NCBI RefSeq assembly: GCF_018130165.1
Contig: NZ_JAFCLZ010000002.1
Coordinates: 248,001 to 312,000 of the forward strand
Origin: Bradyrhizobium sp. JYMT SZCCT0180
Lineage (GTDB): Bacteria > Pseudomonadota > Alphaproteobacteria > Rhizobiales > Xanthobacteraceae
Length of the DNA stretch: 64,000 nucleotides
Direction: 5' to 3'
The position numbers and the translations under genes are program-made. Under the pieces are notes generated by a model. The model was not told the origin of the DNA and searched no databases. It was given only the letters and a program-made list of their open reading frames with translations. This document shows positions 25,091 to 33,216 of the stretch, in pieces (the stretch's first letter is position 1; each line of letters opens with the position of its first letter).

Positions 25091-25175
25091 TCAACCCCAC
25101 GACAGCTTCTCAAACCGCTTGCGTGGGGAGCGCGAGCCGCGGATCGGGATAGCGGACGATGGGGCGGATGGTCAT
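25091..25175 (-). pseudogene. Deletion remnant of a peptide deformylase-like gene
   Basis: On the minus strand 25175-25125 encodes MTIRPIVRYPDPRLALP, identical to the N-terminus of the deformylase-like protein at 19979. It is followed after about 4 bp by AAGCGGTTTGAGAAGCTGTCG... ending in TGA at 25091, which matches that gene's last codons (KRFEKLS-x-G). The middle ~140 codons are missing. Reading through from the start gives a stop at the junction. So this is an internally deleted second copy. The flanks 24824-25090 show no other gene. Confidence 0.85.
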
Positions 25176-25182
25176 GCTCTCT

Positions 25183-25253
25183 GTCTCCGTCATTCCCCGA
25201 TGTGCCATTGTACATCTTTGGTTTGATGCTGCGCATCGCCCCGGAATGACAGC
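25183..25253. repeat. Imperfect inverted repeat with CCGTCATTCC/GGAATGAC ends
   Basis: The element opens with CTCCGTCATTCCCCGATG and closes with GCATCGCCCCGGAATGACAG, with a degenerate interior. It shares its edge with the perfect hairpin at 15191-15236, so both belong to one dispersed family of intergenic palindromes. Confidence 0.65.
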
Positions 25254-25354
25254 CTCACCACAGGCAGACCTGCTATTCCAGAGCGGGTCGCGCCAAACCT
25301 CCTGGCCTGTGGCACCATCACCGCAATTCGCGAACTCGATTCAAGGATAAAGCC

Positions 25355-25906
25355 ATGTCACGCGTGTCGATCAAGACCAAGAACGATCTCCCGGCCGAGC
25401 TGCAGCCGCTGTGGGACAAGATGACGACCTATGGCGCGTTCGAGAACCAGGCGGGCGTGATGGCGCACCGGCCGCCGATCTTTGAGCATACATGGTCGCT
25501 GCTGGTCGATCTCGCCGAGAGCGGCACCTTGTCGAAGCGGCATCTGGAGATCGCGCTGGTCGCGGTGTCCTTGTTGAACAAGTGCGACTATTGCGTCTCG
25601 CACCACGCGCCGAAACTGGCGATCCAGGGCGTATCGGAGGAGGGCGCCGAACGGCTGCTCGACTACAAGGATCATCCGGAACTCGACGACGTCGACAAGC
25701 TCGTGGTCGAATATTCCGTTGCTGTCAATAATAACTGGAGCAAGACGCGCGACGAAATCTTCACCCGCCTTCGTGAACATTTCTCCGAGGCCCAGATCAT
25801 CGAATTGACCTGGCGCATCTCGCTGTGTGGCGCGTTCAACCGCTTCACCGATATCCTGCAATGCGATATCGAGCCGAGCGTCCCCGCGCGTGAAGCGGCC
25901 GAGTAG
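25355..25906 (+). CDS. Carboxymuconolactone decarboxylase/AhpD-like protein
   Basis: 183 residues. The AhpD-type redox motif is present as CDYCVSHH (Cys-x-x-Cys with a following His), preceded by the family helix LSKRHLEIALVAVSLLNK. AhpD proteins reduce lipoylated partners or peroxides; many members have no known substrate. The C-terminal region has LTWRISLCGAFNRFTDIL, the second helix of the fold. The amidase gene follows 8 bp later, so the two form an operon. Confidence 0.88.
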   Translation: MSRVSIKTKNDLPAELQPLWDKMTTYGAFENQAGVMAHRPPIFEHTWSLLVDLAESGTLSKRHLEIALVAVSLLNKCDYCVSHHAPKLAIQGVSEEGAERLLDYKDHPELDDVDKLVVEYSVAVNNNWSKTRDEIFTRLREHFSEAQIIELTWRISLCGAFNRFTDILQCDIEPSVPAREAAE

Positions 25907-25914
25907 GCCGCGCG

Positions 25915-27306
25915 ATGTCCAACGATTTGAACTGGCTTTCCGCCCGCGAGATGACCCGGCGCTTCGCCAAGGGCGACCTGTCGCCGGTCGATGTATTGGA
26001 AGCGACGCTGGCGCGACTGCACGCGGTCAATCCGACTCTCAATGCCACGTGCCTGCTGGATGAGCCGCAGGGGAGGCGACTAGCTGCAGAGTCGGCGGAA
26101 CGCTGGCGTCGCGGTGATCCCATGGGACCACTCGATGGCGTGCCGGTCGCGATCAAGGACACCGGACATGTCAAGGGTTGGCCGATGCGCATCGGCTCGC
26201 ACTCGACCGCAACGGCGCCGAGCACGGAGGATACGCCGGGTGTCGCGCGCTTGCGTGAGGCCGGCGCGGTGTTCTTCTGTAAGACCACGACTCCCGAATT
26301 CGGCTGGAAGGGGATTACGCACGGGCCGCTGACCGGCATCACCCGCAACCCCTGGGATACTTCCCGCACGCCCGGCGGCTCCAGCGGCGGTTCGGCCGCC
26401 CTGGTCGCGGCGGGCGTCGTGCCGCTGGCCACCGGCGGCGACGGCGGCGGCTCGATCCGCATCCCCGCGGCGTTCAGCGGCGTGTTTGGATTGAAGGCGA
26501 GCTACGGCGTGGTGCCGAATTTGCTGGGGCCGATGGGAACGCTCGCCGTGTATGGCGGACTGTCGCGCGATGTCGCCGACAGTGCGCTGTTGCTGAACGT
26601 GCTGACGCGGCCTGACGCGCGGGATTCCTTCGCCGTTCCCTATCGCGGCATCGACTATCTCGATGGCCTCGACGAGGGGGTGGCGGGAATGAAAATCGCA
26701 TGGTCGCCGGATCTCGGCTTCCCGGTCACCGAGCCGGATGTCGCTGATGGCATGCAGCCGGCGATCGAAGCGCTGGTGAAGGCAGGGGCCGATGTGAAGA
26801 GCGTCGATCTGGATCTGTCCGCGGCGCAGCCCGCGCTGGAAGTGATCTGGGGCGCATCGCATGCCGCTGTCGTGCGGGATTTCGACGGCGCGCAATTAGC
26901 GGCGCTCGATCCAGGCCTGCTGAGGCTGGTGATATCAGCCCAGGATATCTCGGCGAGCGAATTGCAGGCGGCCTATGCCGACATGCGCACGCTCAGCCAG
27001 CAGATGCATCACTTCCACCAGCACTACGATCTCTTGCTGACGCCGACCATTCCCATCACCGCCTTCGCCGCCGGCATCGATACGCCGGATCCGGCGCGCT
27101 TTCCCCAATGGTTCGATTGGACGCCATTGACATGGCCGTTCAATCTCACCCGCCAGCCCGCGGCCTCGGTGCCCTGCGGATTTGTCGATGGCTTGCCGAT
27201 CGGCCTGCAGATCGTGGGGCCGATGTTCAGCGAGGAGAAAATCCTCCGCGCCAGCCGTTGCGTCGAACAGGCCTGCGCCAGCGGCGCGCGGCCGAACCTT
27301 GTCTAG
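25915..27306 (+). CDS. Amidase signature-family protein
   Basis: 463 residues, usual for the family. Catalytic Lys in PVAIKDTGHV near residue 80, cis-Ser in the glycine/serine-rich TPGGSSGGSAALVAAG, and nucleophile Ser in GGDGGGSIRIPAAF complete the Ser-cisSer-Lys triad. The C-terminus has FNLTRQPAASVPCGF. Hydrolyses an amide; the substrate is open. GatA is possible only if GatB/C are nearby, and they are not, so a catabolic amidase is more likely. In operon with the AhpD-like gene. Confidence 0.93.
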   Translation: MSNDLNWLSAREMTRRFAKGDLSPVDVLEATLARLHAVNPTLNATCLLDEPQGRRLAAESAERWRRGDPMGPLDGVPVAIKDTGHVKGWPMRIGSHSTATAPSTEDTPGVARLREAGAVFFCKTTTPEFGWKGITHGPLTGITRNPWDTSRTPGGSSGGSAALVAAGVVPLATGGDGGGSIRIPAAFSGVFGLKASYGVVPNLLGPMGTLAVYGGLSRDVADSALLLNVLTRPDARDSFAVPYRGIDYLDGLDEGVAGMKIAWSPDLGFPVTEPDVADGMQPAIEALVKAGADVKSVDLDLSAAQPALEVIWGASHAAVVRDFDGAQLAALDPGLLRLVISAQDISASELQAAYADMRTLSQQMHHFHQHYDLLLTPTIPITAFAAGIDTPDPARFPQWFDWTPLTWPFNLTRQPAASVPCGFVDGLPIGLQIVGPMFSEEKILRASRCVEQACASGARPNLV

Positions 27307-27333
27307 GAGGCCTTGTTAATCAAGGCTTGCCGA

Positions 27334-28320
27334 TCAACCGAACGTAAAGCTGTAAGCGCTCAGGCCGGCCTTGGGCACCTTCAGGCGCAACACATGCTCG
27401 CCGCTGGTTCCGCTGTAGAGGGGATAGAGCCGGCTTCCATCGATGGTGACCGGCGGTTGCGACGTGCCGTCCACGGTGATGGAGACCGCTTGCGGCAACG
27501 CGCTGCCCGCGACCAGATTGACCTTGGGCGCGTTGAAGCGGAGCACGATCTCGCTACCGTCTGCCGAGGCGGTGACGCTGTCGCCAACCAGCTTCCAGGC
27601 GCCACCGAGCGCGAAGCGGCCTTGCGGCACGCTGTCCGGCAGCGCGTAGGATCGCTCTCCCGCTGCGGAATCCTGCGAGGCCACGATGGCGCCGTCGTTC
27701 TTCTCCGACCCGAGATAGAGTTCTGATGTTTCGATGCCGGCGAGATCGGGATCGCTGGCCTGCGCGGACGGCGTGGCTTCGCCGACGAGGCGGGCGATCG
27801 TGTTCTCCATCTGCTGGTAGCCGCCTTCGCCGAACTGTGTCGCGACGATGGTGCCGGACTTGTCGATCAGATATCCGGCCGGCCAATACTGATTACCGAA
27901 GGCGCGCCAGGTGCGGTACTGATTGTCCTGCGCAACAGGGTATTTGATGCCGAAGCGCTTGATGGCGGTCTCGACGTTCGCCGTTTCCCGCTCGAAGGCG
28001 AATTCGGGCGTGTGCACGCCGACCACAACGAAACCCTTGTCTTTGTAGGTGTCGTACCACTTCGTCACATAGGGCAGGGTGCGCACGCAATTGATGCAGG
28101 AATAGGTCCAGAACTGCACCAGCACGACCTTGCCGCGCAGGCTTTCCAGCGTCAGCGGCGGAGAATTCAGCCAGGTCGAAATCCCGGCAAATTCCGGCGC
28201 GGTGCGGCGCTCGCTCGATGTGGCTTGCTCGCCGCGGGTCAGCGACGGGCTGAACTGCATGGCGACGAGGAAACCGACAATCAGAAGCACAATGACGGTG
28301 AGAAGCTTGCGCATGGTCAT
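27334..28320 (-). CDS. TlpA/DipZ-like thioredoxin-fold protein
   Basis: About 328 residues from ATG 28320, whose ATGA overlap with the CcdA stop suggests coupling (ATG 28314 is an alternative). An N-terminal membrane anchor/signal (LLTVIVLLIVGFLVAMQF), then a thioredoxin-like domain with the Cys pair in YSCINC and the periplasmic TlpA-type region (VVVGVHTPEFAFERE). The C-terminal ~130 residues form a beta-rich domain as in DipZ-type proteins (LRLKVPKAGLSAYSFTFG). Together with the CcdA gene upstream it should relay electrons from the cytoplasm to the periplasm. Confidence 0.9.
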   Translation of the reverse strand: MTMRKLLTVIVLLIVGFLVAMQFSPSLTRGEQATSSERRTAPEFAGISTWLNSPPLTLESLRGKVVLVQFWTYSCINCVRTLPYVTKWYDTYKDKGFVVVGVHTPEFAFERETANVETAIKRFGIKYPVAQDNQYRTWRAFGNQYWPAGYLIDKSGTIVATQFGEGGYQQMENTIARLVGEATPSAQASDPDLAGIETSELYLGSEKNDGAIVASQDSAAGERSYALPDSVPQGRFALGGAWKLVGDSVTASADGSEIVLRFNAPKVNLVAGSALPQAVSITVDGTSQPPVTIDGSRLYPLYSGTSGEHVLRLKVPKAGLSAYSFTFG

Positions 28321-29018
28321 AGTCCTGTTTGGTGGTTCGGGTAGAAGTCCGAGAGCCACACCGTGATGATGGTGTCGTATTGCGTGTAGAAAGCGAACGC
28401 GACGAGCAGTACGGCCGCGCCGAAGCTGCGTTGCAGGGCAGGCGTGTAGGGCACGAGCCTGCGCATCTGGGTGGTGGCGTATTGTCCGCCATAAGCGATC
28501 AGCAATATCGGGAGGGCCGCGCCGATTGCGTAGGTGACAAGCAGCACGCCGGCGCGTGCGAGGTCTTCCGACGTCGCGATCAGCGTGAGTATGGAGCCGA
28601 GCACCGGCCCGGCGCAGGGCGTCCACAATACGCCGAGCGAGAGGCCAAGAACGAGGCCGCCGAAATTGCCCGGTCCGGCAGCCCGCAGGGCGTCATCCGC
28701 GTGGGAGAGCAGGCCACTCAACCGCGCTACCAGCCATTCGTAAGGTTGTGGCCAGAGCATCAGCACGCCGAAGCCGCCGAGCAGCACGATGGAAACCTTG
28801 CGCAAGCTGTCATGCGACAGCCCGAGCACCGTTGGGAACGCGCTGAACAGCAAGGCGAAGCCGGAGAAGGCGATGACGAAACCGCTCACGATGAACAGCG
28901 GCCGCAACCGGCCGTGCTGGCCGATCGACGTGCCGAGCAGGATCGGAAGCAGCGGCAGGATGCACGGCGCTGCCGCCGTCAGCAGTCCTGCCGCCAGGGC
29001 GAGGGCTATCTCGATCAT
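28317..29018 (-). CDS. CcdA-family transmembrane thiol-electron carrier
   Basis: 233 residues with six hydrophobic helices. Helix 1 carries APCILPLLPILLG (first conserved Cys) and helix 4 carries WTPCAGPVLGSI (second conserved Cys), the paired cysteines of CcdA/DsbD that move electrons across the membrane. The N-terminus (MIEIALALAAGLLTAAAPC) is canonical. It overlaps the TlpA-like gene by 4 bp and is the first gene of this pair. Confidence 0.92.
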   Translation of the reverse strand: MIEIALALAAGLLTAAAPCILPLLPILLGTSIGQHGRLRPLFIVSGFVIAFSGFALLFSAFPTVLGLSHDSLRKVSIVLLGGFGVLMLWPQPYEWLVARLSGLLSHADDALRAAGPGNFGGLVLGLSLGVLWTPCAGPVLGSILTLIATSEDLARAGVLLVTYAIGAALPILLIAYGGQYATTQMRRLVPYTPALQRSFGAAVLLVAFAFYTQYDTIITVWLSDFYPNHQTGL

Positions 29019-29048
29019 CGCAGTATTCCTCGTGGGAAGCGGTCGCCG

Positions 29049-29465
29049 TCACTTCTTCAATGTCAGAAGCGGCTTGCCTTTTTCGACGATGTAGGTGGCG
29101 AGCTCGCTGCCGGTGACGCTGCCGACATTCTTGGCCGCGTGAACAGTACCGGCCGGAATGAACAGAACATCGCCCGCCTTGAGTGTGACCGGTGGCTTGC
29201 CCTCGATCTCGTATTCGAGCGTGCCCTCCAGCACATTGACGATCTCTTCGCCGGGATGGCTATGCCTGCCGAACGCCGCGCCCGGCGCGAAATCGACCCG
29301 CACCTGGACGACCTCGCGTCCGGGGATGCTGAGATCATGCCGCTGCAGGTCGGTTCGCGTGATGCCGGACGGCTGTGCCTGCGCCGCGGGCAGCGCCAAA
29401 ACGCTTGCCGCGATCAACGCCGCGCTCGCTACAACTCGCATCGTCTTCAACAGATGGTTGCTCAT
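29049..29465 (-). CDS. Periplasmic cupin-domain protein
   Basis: 138 residues from ATG 29465. Sec signal peptide (KTMRVVASAALIAASVLALPAAQAQ). Then a single cupin with metal motif 1 GRHSHPGEEIVNVLEGTLEYEI and motif 2 IPAGTVHAAKN, giving the usual His/His/Glu/His ligands. Function of such exported cupins is unknown; they may bind or oxidise small molecules. Located 30 bp upstream of the CcdA gene on the same strand, so the three genes look co-transcribed. Confidence 0.88.
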   Translation of the reverse strand: MSNHLLKTMRVVASAALIAASVLALPAAQAQPSGITRTDLQRHDLSIPGREVVQVRVDFAPGAAFGRHSHPGEEIVNVLEGTLEYEIEGKPPVTLKAGDVLFIPAGTVHAAKNVGSVTGSELATYIVEKGKPLLTLKK

Positions 29466-29549
29466 ATCGGTTCTCCTTGGGTTGAGGAATTTCACGAGCC
29501 CGCGTGGACCGGGCCGAGACCCGGCCGGTCCGCGTGGGATAAAAGCTGT

Positions 29550-30209
29550 TCACAGCGGCAGCGGCTCGCCGGCCTGTTCCTTGGCGATGTACTCGGCGTA
29601 CCAGTCCGGCCAGTTCACATCGTGCTGGCCGCCGTTCCGCTTCTCGTGCTCGCCATGGGCTGCCGCCGCGCGGCGAAGCGCGCTGGCGATTTCGGCCGAC
29701 GACGAGAAATTCGTGTTGCCTTCGACACGTCCGGGGGCGCGGGCGGTGACTTCCTGGAACAGCCAGCCATTGCCATCAGGATCGCTAAAGGAAGCATACG
29801 ACTGGTAAGTGCGACGCTCCGGATCCGGGCCGCTGGCGCGATCACGCCCGAGCAGGAAGGGTTCATGTTTGCCGGAGAACACGCCGTCGGCGGCGTGGAA
29901 CACTTCGCTCACGTCGACGCCGCGACCCTGCAATTCCCTGCGCGCGGCTTCGATGTCGGAGACGACCAGATAGAGTCCCTTTGCGGAGCCGGGGGTCGCC
30001 GAGGTGACGTTCTTGCCAAAGATCACAGAAGCGTCTGAGCCGGGCGGGGTGAACTGGATAACGCGATAGTCCTTGCCGTCGGCGAAGTCGGCATCGAGCC
30101 GCCAGCCGAGGCTGCCGTAGAACGCCTTGGCGCGATCGACGTCGGAAACCGGGATAACGACGACCTCGAGCTTCATGGCGGGGCTCGCGGTCTTGCTTGC
30201 ATTTGTCAT
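29550..30209 (-). CDS. VOC (glyoxalase/dioxygenase-fold) protein with C-terminal extension
   Basis: 219 residues. N-terminal VOC domain (VVVIPVSDVDRAKAFYGSLGWRLDADF, then SFSDPDGNGWLFQEV with the C-terminal metal Glu). The last ~70 residues form an extra segment (HDVNWPDWYAEYIAKEQAGEPLPL) rare in plain VOC proteins. The substrate is unknown. Upstream lie two copies of ATCG-x-ATGCGAT that may be a regulator site. Confidence 0.88.
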   Translation of the reverse strand: MTNASKTASPAMKLEVVVIPVSDVDRAKAFYGSLGWRLDADFADGKDYRVIQFTPPGSDASVIFGKNVTSATPGSAKGLYLVVSDIEAARRELQGRGVDVSEVFHAADGVFSGKHEPFLLGRDRASGPDPERRTYQSYASFSDPDGNGWLFQEVTARAPGRVEGNTNFSSSAEIASALRRAAAAHGEHEKRNGGQHDVNWPDWYAEYIAKEQAGEPLPL

Positions 30210-30233
30210 GGTCCTTCTCCCTTTGTGAATTAG

Positions 30234-30315
30234 ATCGGATGCGATCTATTTGCGTACGCGCTATAAAGGCCCGACAGCACCGGAAGTCAATGTGTCCGAT
30301 TTAATCGTATGCGAT
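30234..30315. promoter_or_regulatory. Pair of ATCG-N-ATGCGAT sites upstream of the VOC gene
   Basis: ATCGGATGCGAT (30234-30245) and ATCGTATGCGAT (30304-30315) differ at one base and are 70 bp apart, about seven helical turns. Both are near-palindromic (ATCG...CGAT), a layout used by MarR- and OhrR-like repressors in related bacteria. They lie just upstream of the VOC start at 30209. No regulator gene is adjacent, and 30316-30604 shows no gene. Confidence 0.5.
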
Positions 30316-30604
30316 ATATTATTCACGTGTTCGTGTCCGGCAGGCGGGCGCCGGCTACGGTGAAAGACGGTCGCCAGGGCCGATTCCCCAGACAATTCAA
30401 ACGAGAAGCGGCGCGGCATGCCGGAAATGCCGGCAGATGTGTAAGTTGGCGGCGGCTGGCGCCAGTGCTGGCTGGGGCAAATTGGACGACATCGCCGAGG
30501 GAAAGTAAGGCCGGCTGCGCGCTGCACCGTTCCTGAGGCCCGGTGGATGTGCGCGATGATAGAAGCGTTCAACGACGAATGATTCTCCGATCAAAGGTCC
30601 GCTG

Positions 30605-31201
30605 GTGGCACCCGTCAAAATCAATGCCGACAAGATCCGCGAATTCAAGGATGCCGAGAGTTTCTACAAATGGCTCGGCAAACACCACGACAAGGAAACC
30701 GAGATCTGGATCAAGATCCACAAGGTGGATTCAGGATTCAAATCGATTACGCCGAAGCAGGCCATCGACGTCGTACTGTGCTGGGGCTGGATCGATGGCC
30801 AGCGCAAGGGTTTTGACGACAAGAGCTACATGCAGCGCTATACGCCGCGCACCAAGAAAAGCATCTGGAGCAAGATCAACGTCGACAACGTCGCGCGGCT
30901 GATCGACGAAGGCCGGATGACCGATCACGGGTTGAAGGAAGTCGACGCGGCAAAGTCCGACGGGCGCTGGGCGCGCGCCTATAACAGCAAGGACATGAAG
31001 ATCCCCGATGATCTGCAGGCCGCGATCGATGCCGAGCCCAGGGCAAAGGCCATGCTGGCGAAACTCAGCGCGCAGAACCGCTTCGCGCTGGCGTTTCGGA
31101 CTCACAACATGAAAACCGAGGCCGGACGGAAGAAGAAGGTCGAAACGTTCGTCGCGATGCTCAAGCGCGGCGAGACGATCTATCCGCAACGCAAGAAATG
31201 A
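30605..31201 (+). CDS. YdeI/OmpD-associated family protein
   Basis: 198 residues from GTG 30605. YdeI-type pattern: ETEIWIKIHKV, ITPKQAIDVVLCWGWIDGQRKGFDDKSYMQRYTPRTKKSIWSKIN split over the middle, then the bacteriocin-protection-like C-terminal KTEAGRKKKVETFVAMLKRGE. Members have been tied to stress and antimicrobial-peptide tolerance, but the mechanism is unknown. Converges with tctA. Confidence 0.88.
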   Translation: MAPVKINADKIREFKDAESFYKWLGKHHDKETEIWIKIHKVDSGFKSITPKQAIDVVLCWGWIDGQRKGFDDKSYMQRYTPRTKKSIWSKINVDNVARLIDEGRMTDHGLKEVDAAKSDGRWARAYNSKDMKIPDDLQAAIDAEPRAKAMLAKLSAQNRFALAFRTHNMKTEAGRKKKVETFVAMLKRGETIYPQRKK

Positions 31202-31225
31202 GGCGAGAAATGAGTGGCGCTGCGG

Positions 31226-32725
31226 TCATTCCGCCAGCGCCTCCTGCCTGCTGCGCCGGATTTTCGGGAATACCATTAGCAAGAACAATATCGCGACCAG
31301 GGCGAGCAGCGTGGCGCTGATCGGACGGCGCACGAAGACCGAGAAATCGCCGTCCGCCAGCAGCATCGCGCGCCGGAAATTTTCCTCAAGCTGCGGGCCG
31401 AGCACGAGCCCAAGCAGCAGTGGCGCGGGCTCGACGCCGACCTTGATGAAGAAGTAACCGATGACAGCGCAGCCGAGCATCAGCCAGACGTTGAACAGAT
31501 TGTTGGCGATGCCGAAGGTGCCGATGCAGCAGAACAGCACGATTGCCGGGAACAGCAGCCGGTAGGGAATCTTCAGCATCGAGACCCACACGCCGATCAG
31601 GGGCAGGTTGATCACCAGCAGCATCAGATTGCCGACCCACATGCTGGCGATGACGCCCCAGACCAGTTGCGGTTGTTCGCGCATGATCTGCGGCCCGGGC
31701 TGGATGCCCTGCATCATCAGCGCGCCGATCATCAGCGCCATCAGGGCGTTGGCGGGGATGCCGAGCGTCAATAGCGGGATGAAGCTGGTCTGCGCACCGG
31801 CATTGTTGGCCGCCTCGGGCCCCGCGACGCCTTCGATCGCGCCCTTGCCGAAGCGGGAAGGATCGCGGGCGAGTTTTTTCTCCAGCGCATACGAAGAAAA
31901 CGGCGGCAGCGCCGCGCCGCCGCCCGGCAATACGCCGAGGACCGAGCCCAACATTGTGCCACGGACCATCGCCGGGAAGGCGGCGCGAAGATCGGCCCGG
32001 CTCGGGATCAGGCTGCGGATCGACTGGCTGACGACGCGCATCGTCGCCGGGCGCTCGAGGTTGGCGATGATCTCGCCGAGACCGAACAACCCCATCGCGA
32101 CCGGCACGAAGTCGAGCCCGTCGGAGATTTCAGGAACACCAAAGGTCATCCGCGGCGCGCCAGAATTGACGTCGATGCCGACGAGGCCGAGCAGGATGCC
32201 GAGCAGCACCATTGCGAGCGACTTGGCAACGGAGCCGTGCGCGAGCACGACGGCCGCGATCAATCCGAGCACGAGCAGGCTGAAATATTCGACCGCGGTG
32301 AATTTCAGCGCCAGCGCCGCCAGCGGCAGGCTGAGCACGGCGATGACGACAGTTGCGACGGTGCCGGCAAAGAACGACGAGATCGCGGCGATGGCAAGCG
32401 CGGTCCCGGCCTTGCCCTGTTTGGCCATCTCGTGGCCGTCGAGGCAGGTGACGACCGAAGACGTCTCGCCGGGCACGTTGACGAGGATGGCGGTGGTCGA
32501 GCCGCCATATTGCGCGCCGTAGAAGATGCCGGCCAGCATGATCATGGCTGACGGTGGCGACAGGCCGAAGGTGAACGGCAGCAGCAGCGCGACCGCCGGG
32601 ATCGGCCCGATGCCGGGCAGCACGCCGATCGCGGTGCCGATGACGACGCCGATCAGGCAGAACAGCAGATTGTTCAGCTGCAGGGCGGTCGAGAGCCCCA
32701 TCAGCAGATTGTCGAAGAGCTCCAT
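31226..32725 (-). CDS. TctA-family tripartite tricarboxylate transporter large permease
   Basis: 499 residues and about 11-12 hydrophobic segments. Family signature near the N-terminus (VLPGIGPIPAVALLLPFTFGLSPPSAMIML) followed by GAQYGGSTTAILVNVPGE, and mid-protein GVLPGGGAALPPFSSYALEK. Imports di-/tricarboxylates or related acids, driven by ion gradient, with the TctB and TctC partners. First listed on this strand; the order in transcription is TctC, TctB, TctA. Confidence 0.95.
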   Translation of the reverse strand: MELFDNLLMGLSTALQLNNLLFCLIGVVIGTAIGVLPGIGPIPAVALLLPFTFGLSPPSAMIMLAGIFYGAQYGGSTTAILVNVPGETSSVVTCLDGHEMAKQGKAGTALAIAAISSFFAGTVATVVIAVLSLPLAALALKFTAVEYFSLLVLGLIAAVVLAHGSVAKSLAMVLLGILLGLVGIDVNSGAPRMTFGVPEISDGLDFVPVAMGLFGLGEIIANLERPATMRVVSQSIRSLIPSRADLRAAFPAMVRGTMLGSVLGVLPGGGAALPPFSSYALEKKLARDPSRFGKGAIEGVAGPEAANNAGAQTSFIPLLTLGIPANALMALMIGALMMQGIQPGPQIMREQPQLVWGVIASMWVGNLMLLVINLPLIGVWVSMLKIPYRLLFPAIVLFCCIGTFGIANNLFNVWLMLGCAVIGYFFIKVGVEPAPLLLGLVLGPQLEENFRRAMLLADGDFSVFVRRPISATLLALVAILFLLMVFPKIRRSRQEALAE

Positions 32726-32726
32726 G

Positions 32727-33185
32727 TCAGAACCATGCTCCCGGCCAGATCGGCACCGGCAAGGCCAGCGCCTTGACGAAGAGCAGCACCGCGGCCGCCG
32801 AAAGCCCCAGCGCGAACAGCAGGGTTTCGATCGGCCGCGCTTCCCGCGTCGCCAGGCTGGCGATCAGGATTGCGGCAAAGGACGACAGCGCAAGGCCGAA
32901 GCGCGTGGCTGTCAGTGCGAACACGGCTACGGATGCCGTGATCGCGAGCAGGGGCTGCAGCCGGACCGGCGCGATCCCGACAAAGGGGCGGCGGAGCCCG
33001 CGGACGCTGAACCAGAGCCCGAAGCCCAGCAGCATGATGGCGATGGCGCGCGGCATGTAGCCGGGCCCCATGTCGGCGGCATTGCCGCCCGACAGAGTGC
33101 GCGTTGCCGCCAGCGCGATTGCAGCGACAGCGATCAGGAACAGCCCGAAGAGCAGGTCCTGCCAGTCCGTTCGGCGGGCGTTCAT
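32727..33185 (-). CDS. TctB-family small permease
   Basis: 152 residues with four hydrophobic segments (LLFGLFLIAVAAIALAATRTL and others) and the loop GPGYMPRAIAIMLLGFGLWF typical of TctB. It ends 2 bp before the tctA start, so they are translationally coupled. Partner small subunit of the TTT transporter. Confidence 0.9.
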   Translation of the reverse strand: MNARRTDWQDLLFGLFLIAVAAIALAATRTLSGGNAADMGPGYMPRAIAIMLLGFGLWFSVRGLRRPFVGIAPVRLQPLLAITASVAVFALTATRFGLALSSFAAILIASLATREARPIETLLFALGLSAAAVLLFVKALALPVPIWPGAWF

Positions 33186-33216
33186 CGCAAGCCTCGCATC
33201 GCCAGTCTCGATCGCG

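Noticed and set aside
25181..25253. Insertion sequence near the deformylase remnant
   Set aside because: Only a short imperfect palindrome of a dispersed family; no transposase frame or target duplication.
28329..30038. 569-codon + strand open frame
   Set aside because: Antisense to the CcdA, cupin and VOC genes that carry recognised motifs; no domain pattern of its own.
30309..30536. 75-codon + strand ORF between the VOC and YdeI genes
   Set aside because: Arg-rich, no ribosome site, lies over the candidate operator; no family resemblance.
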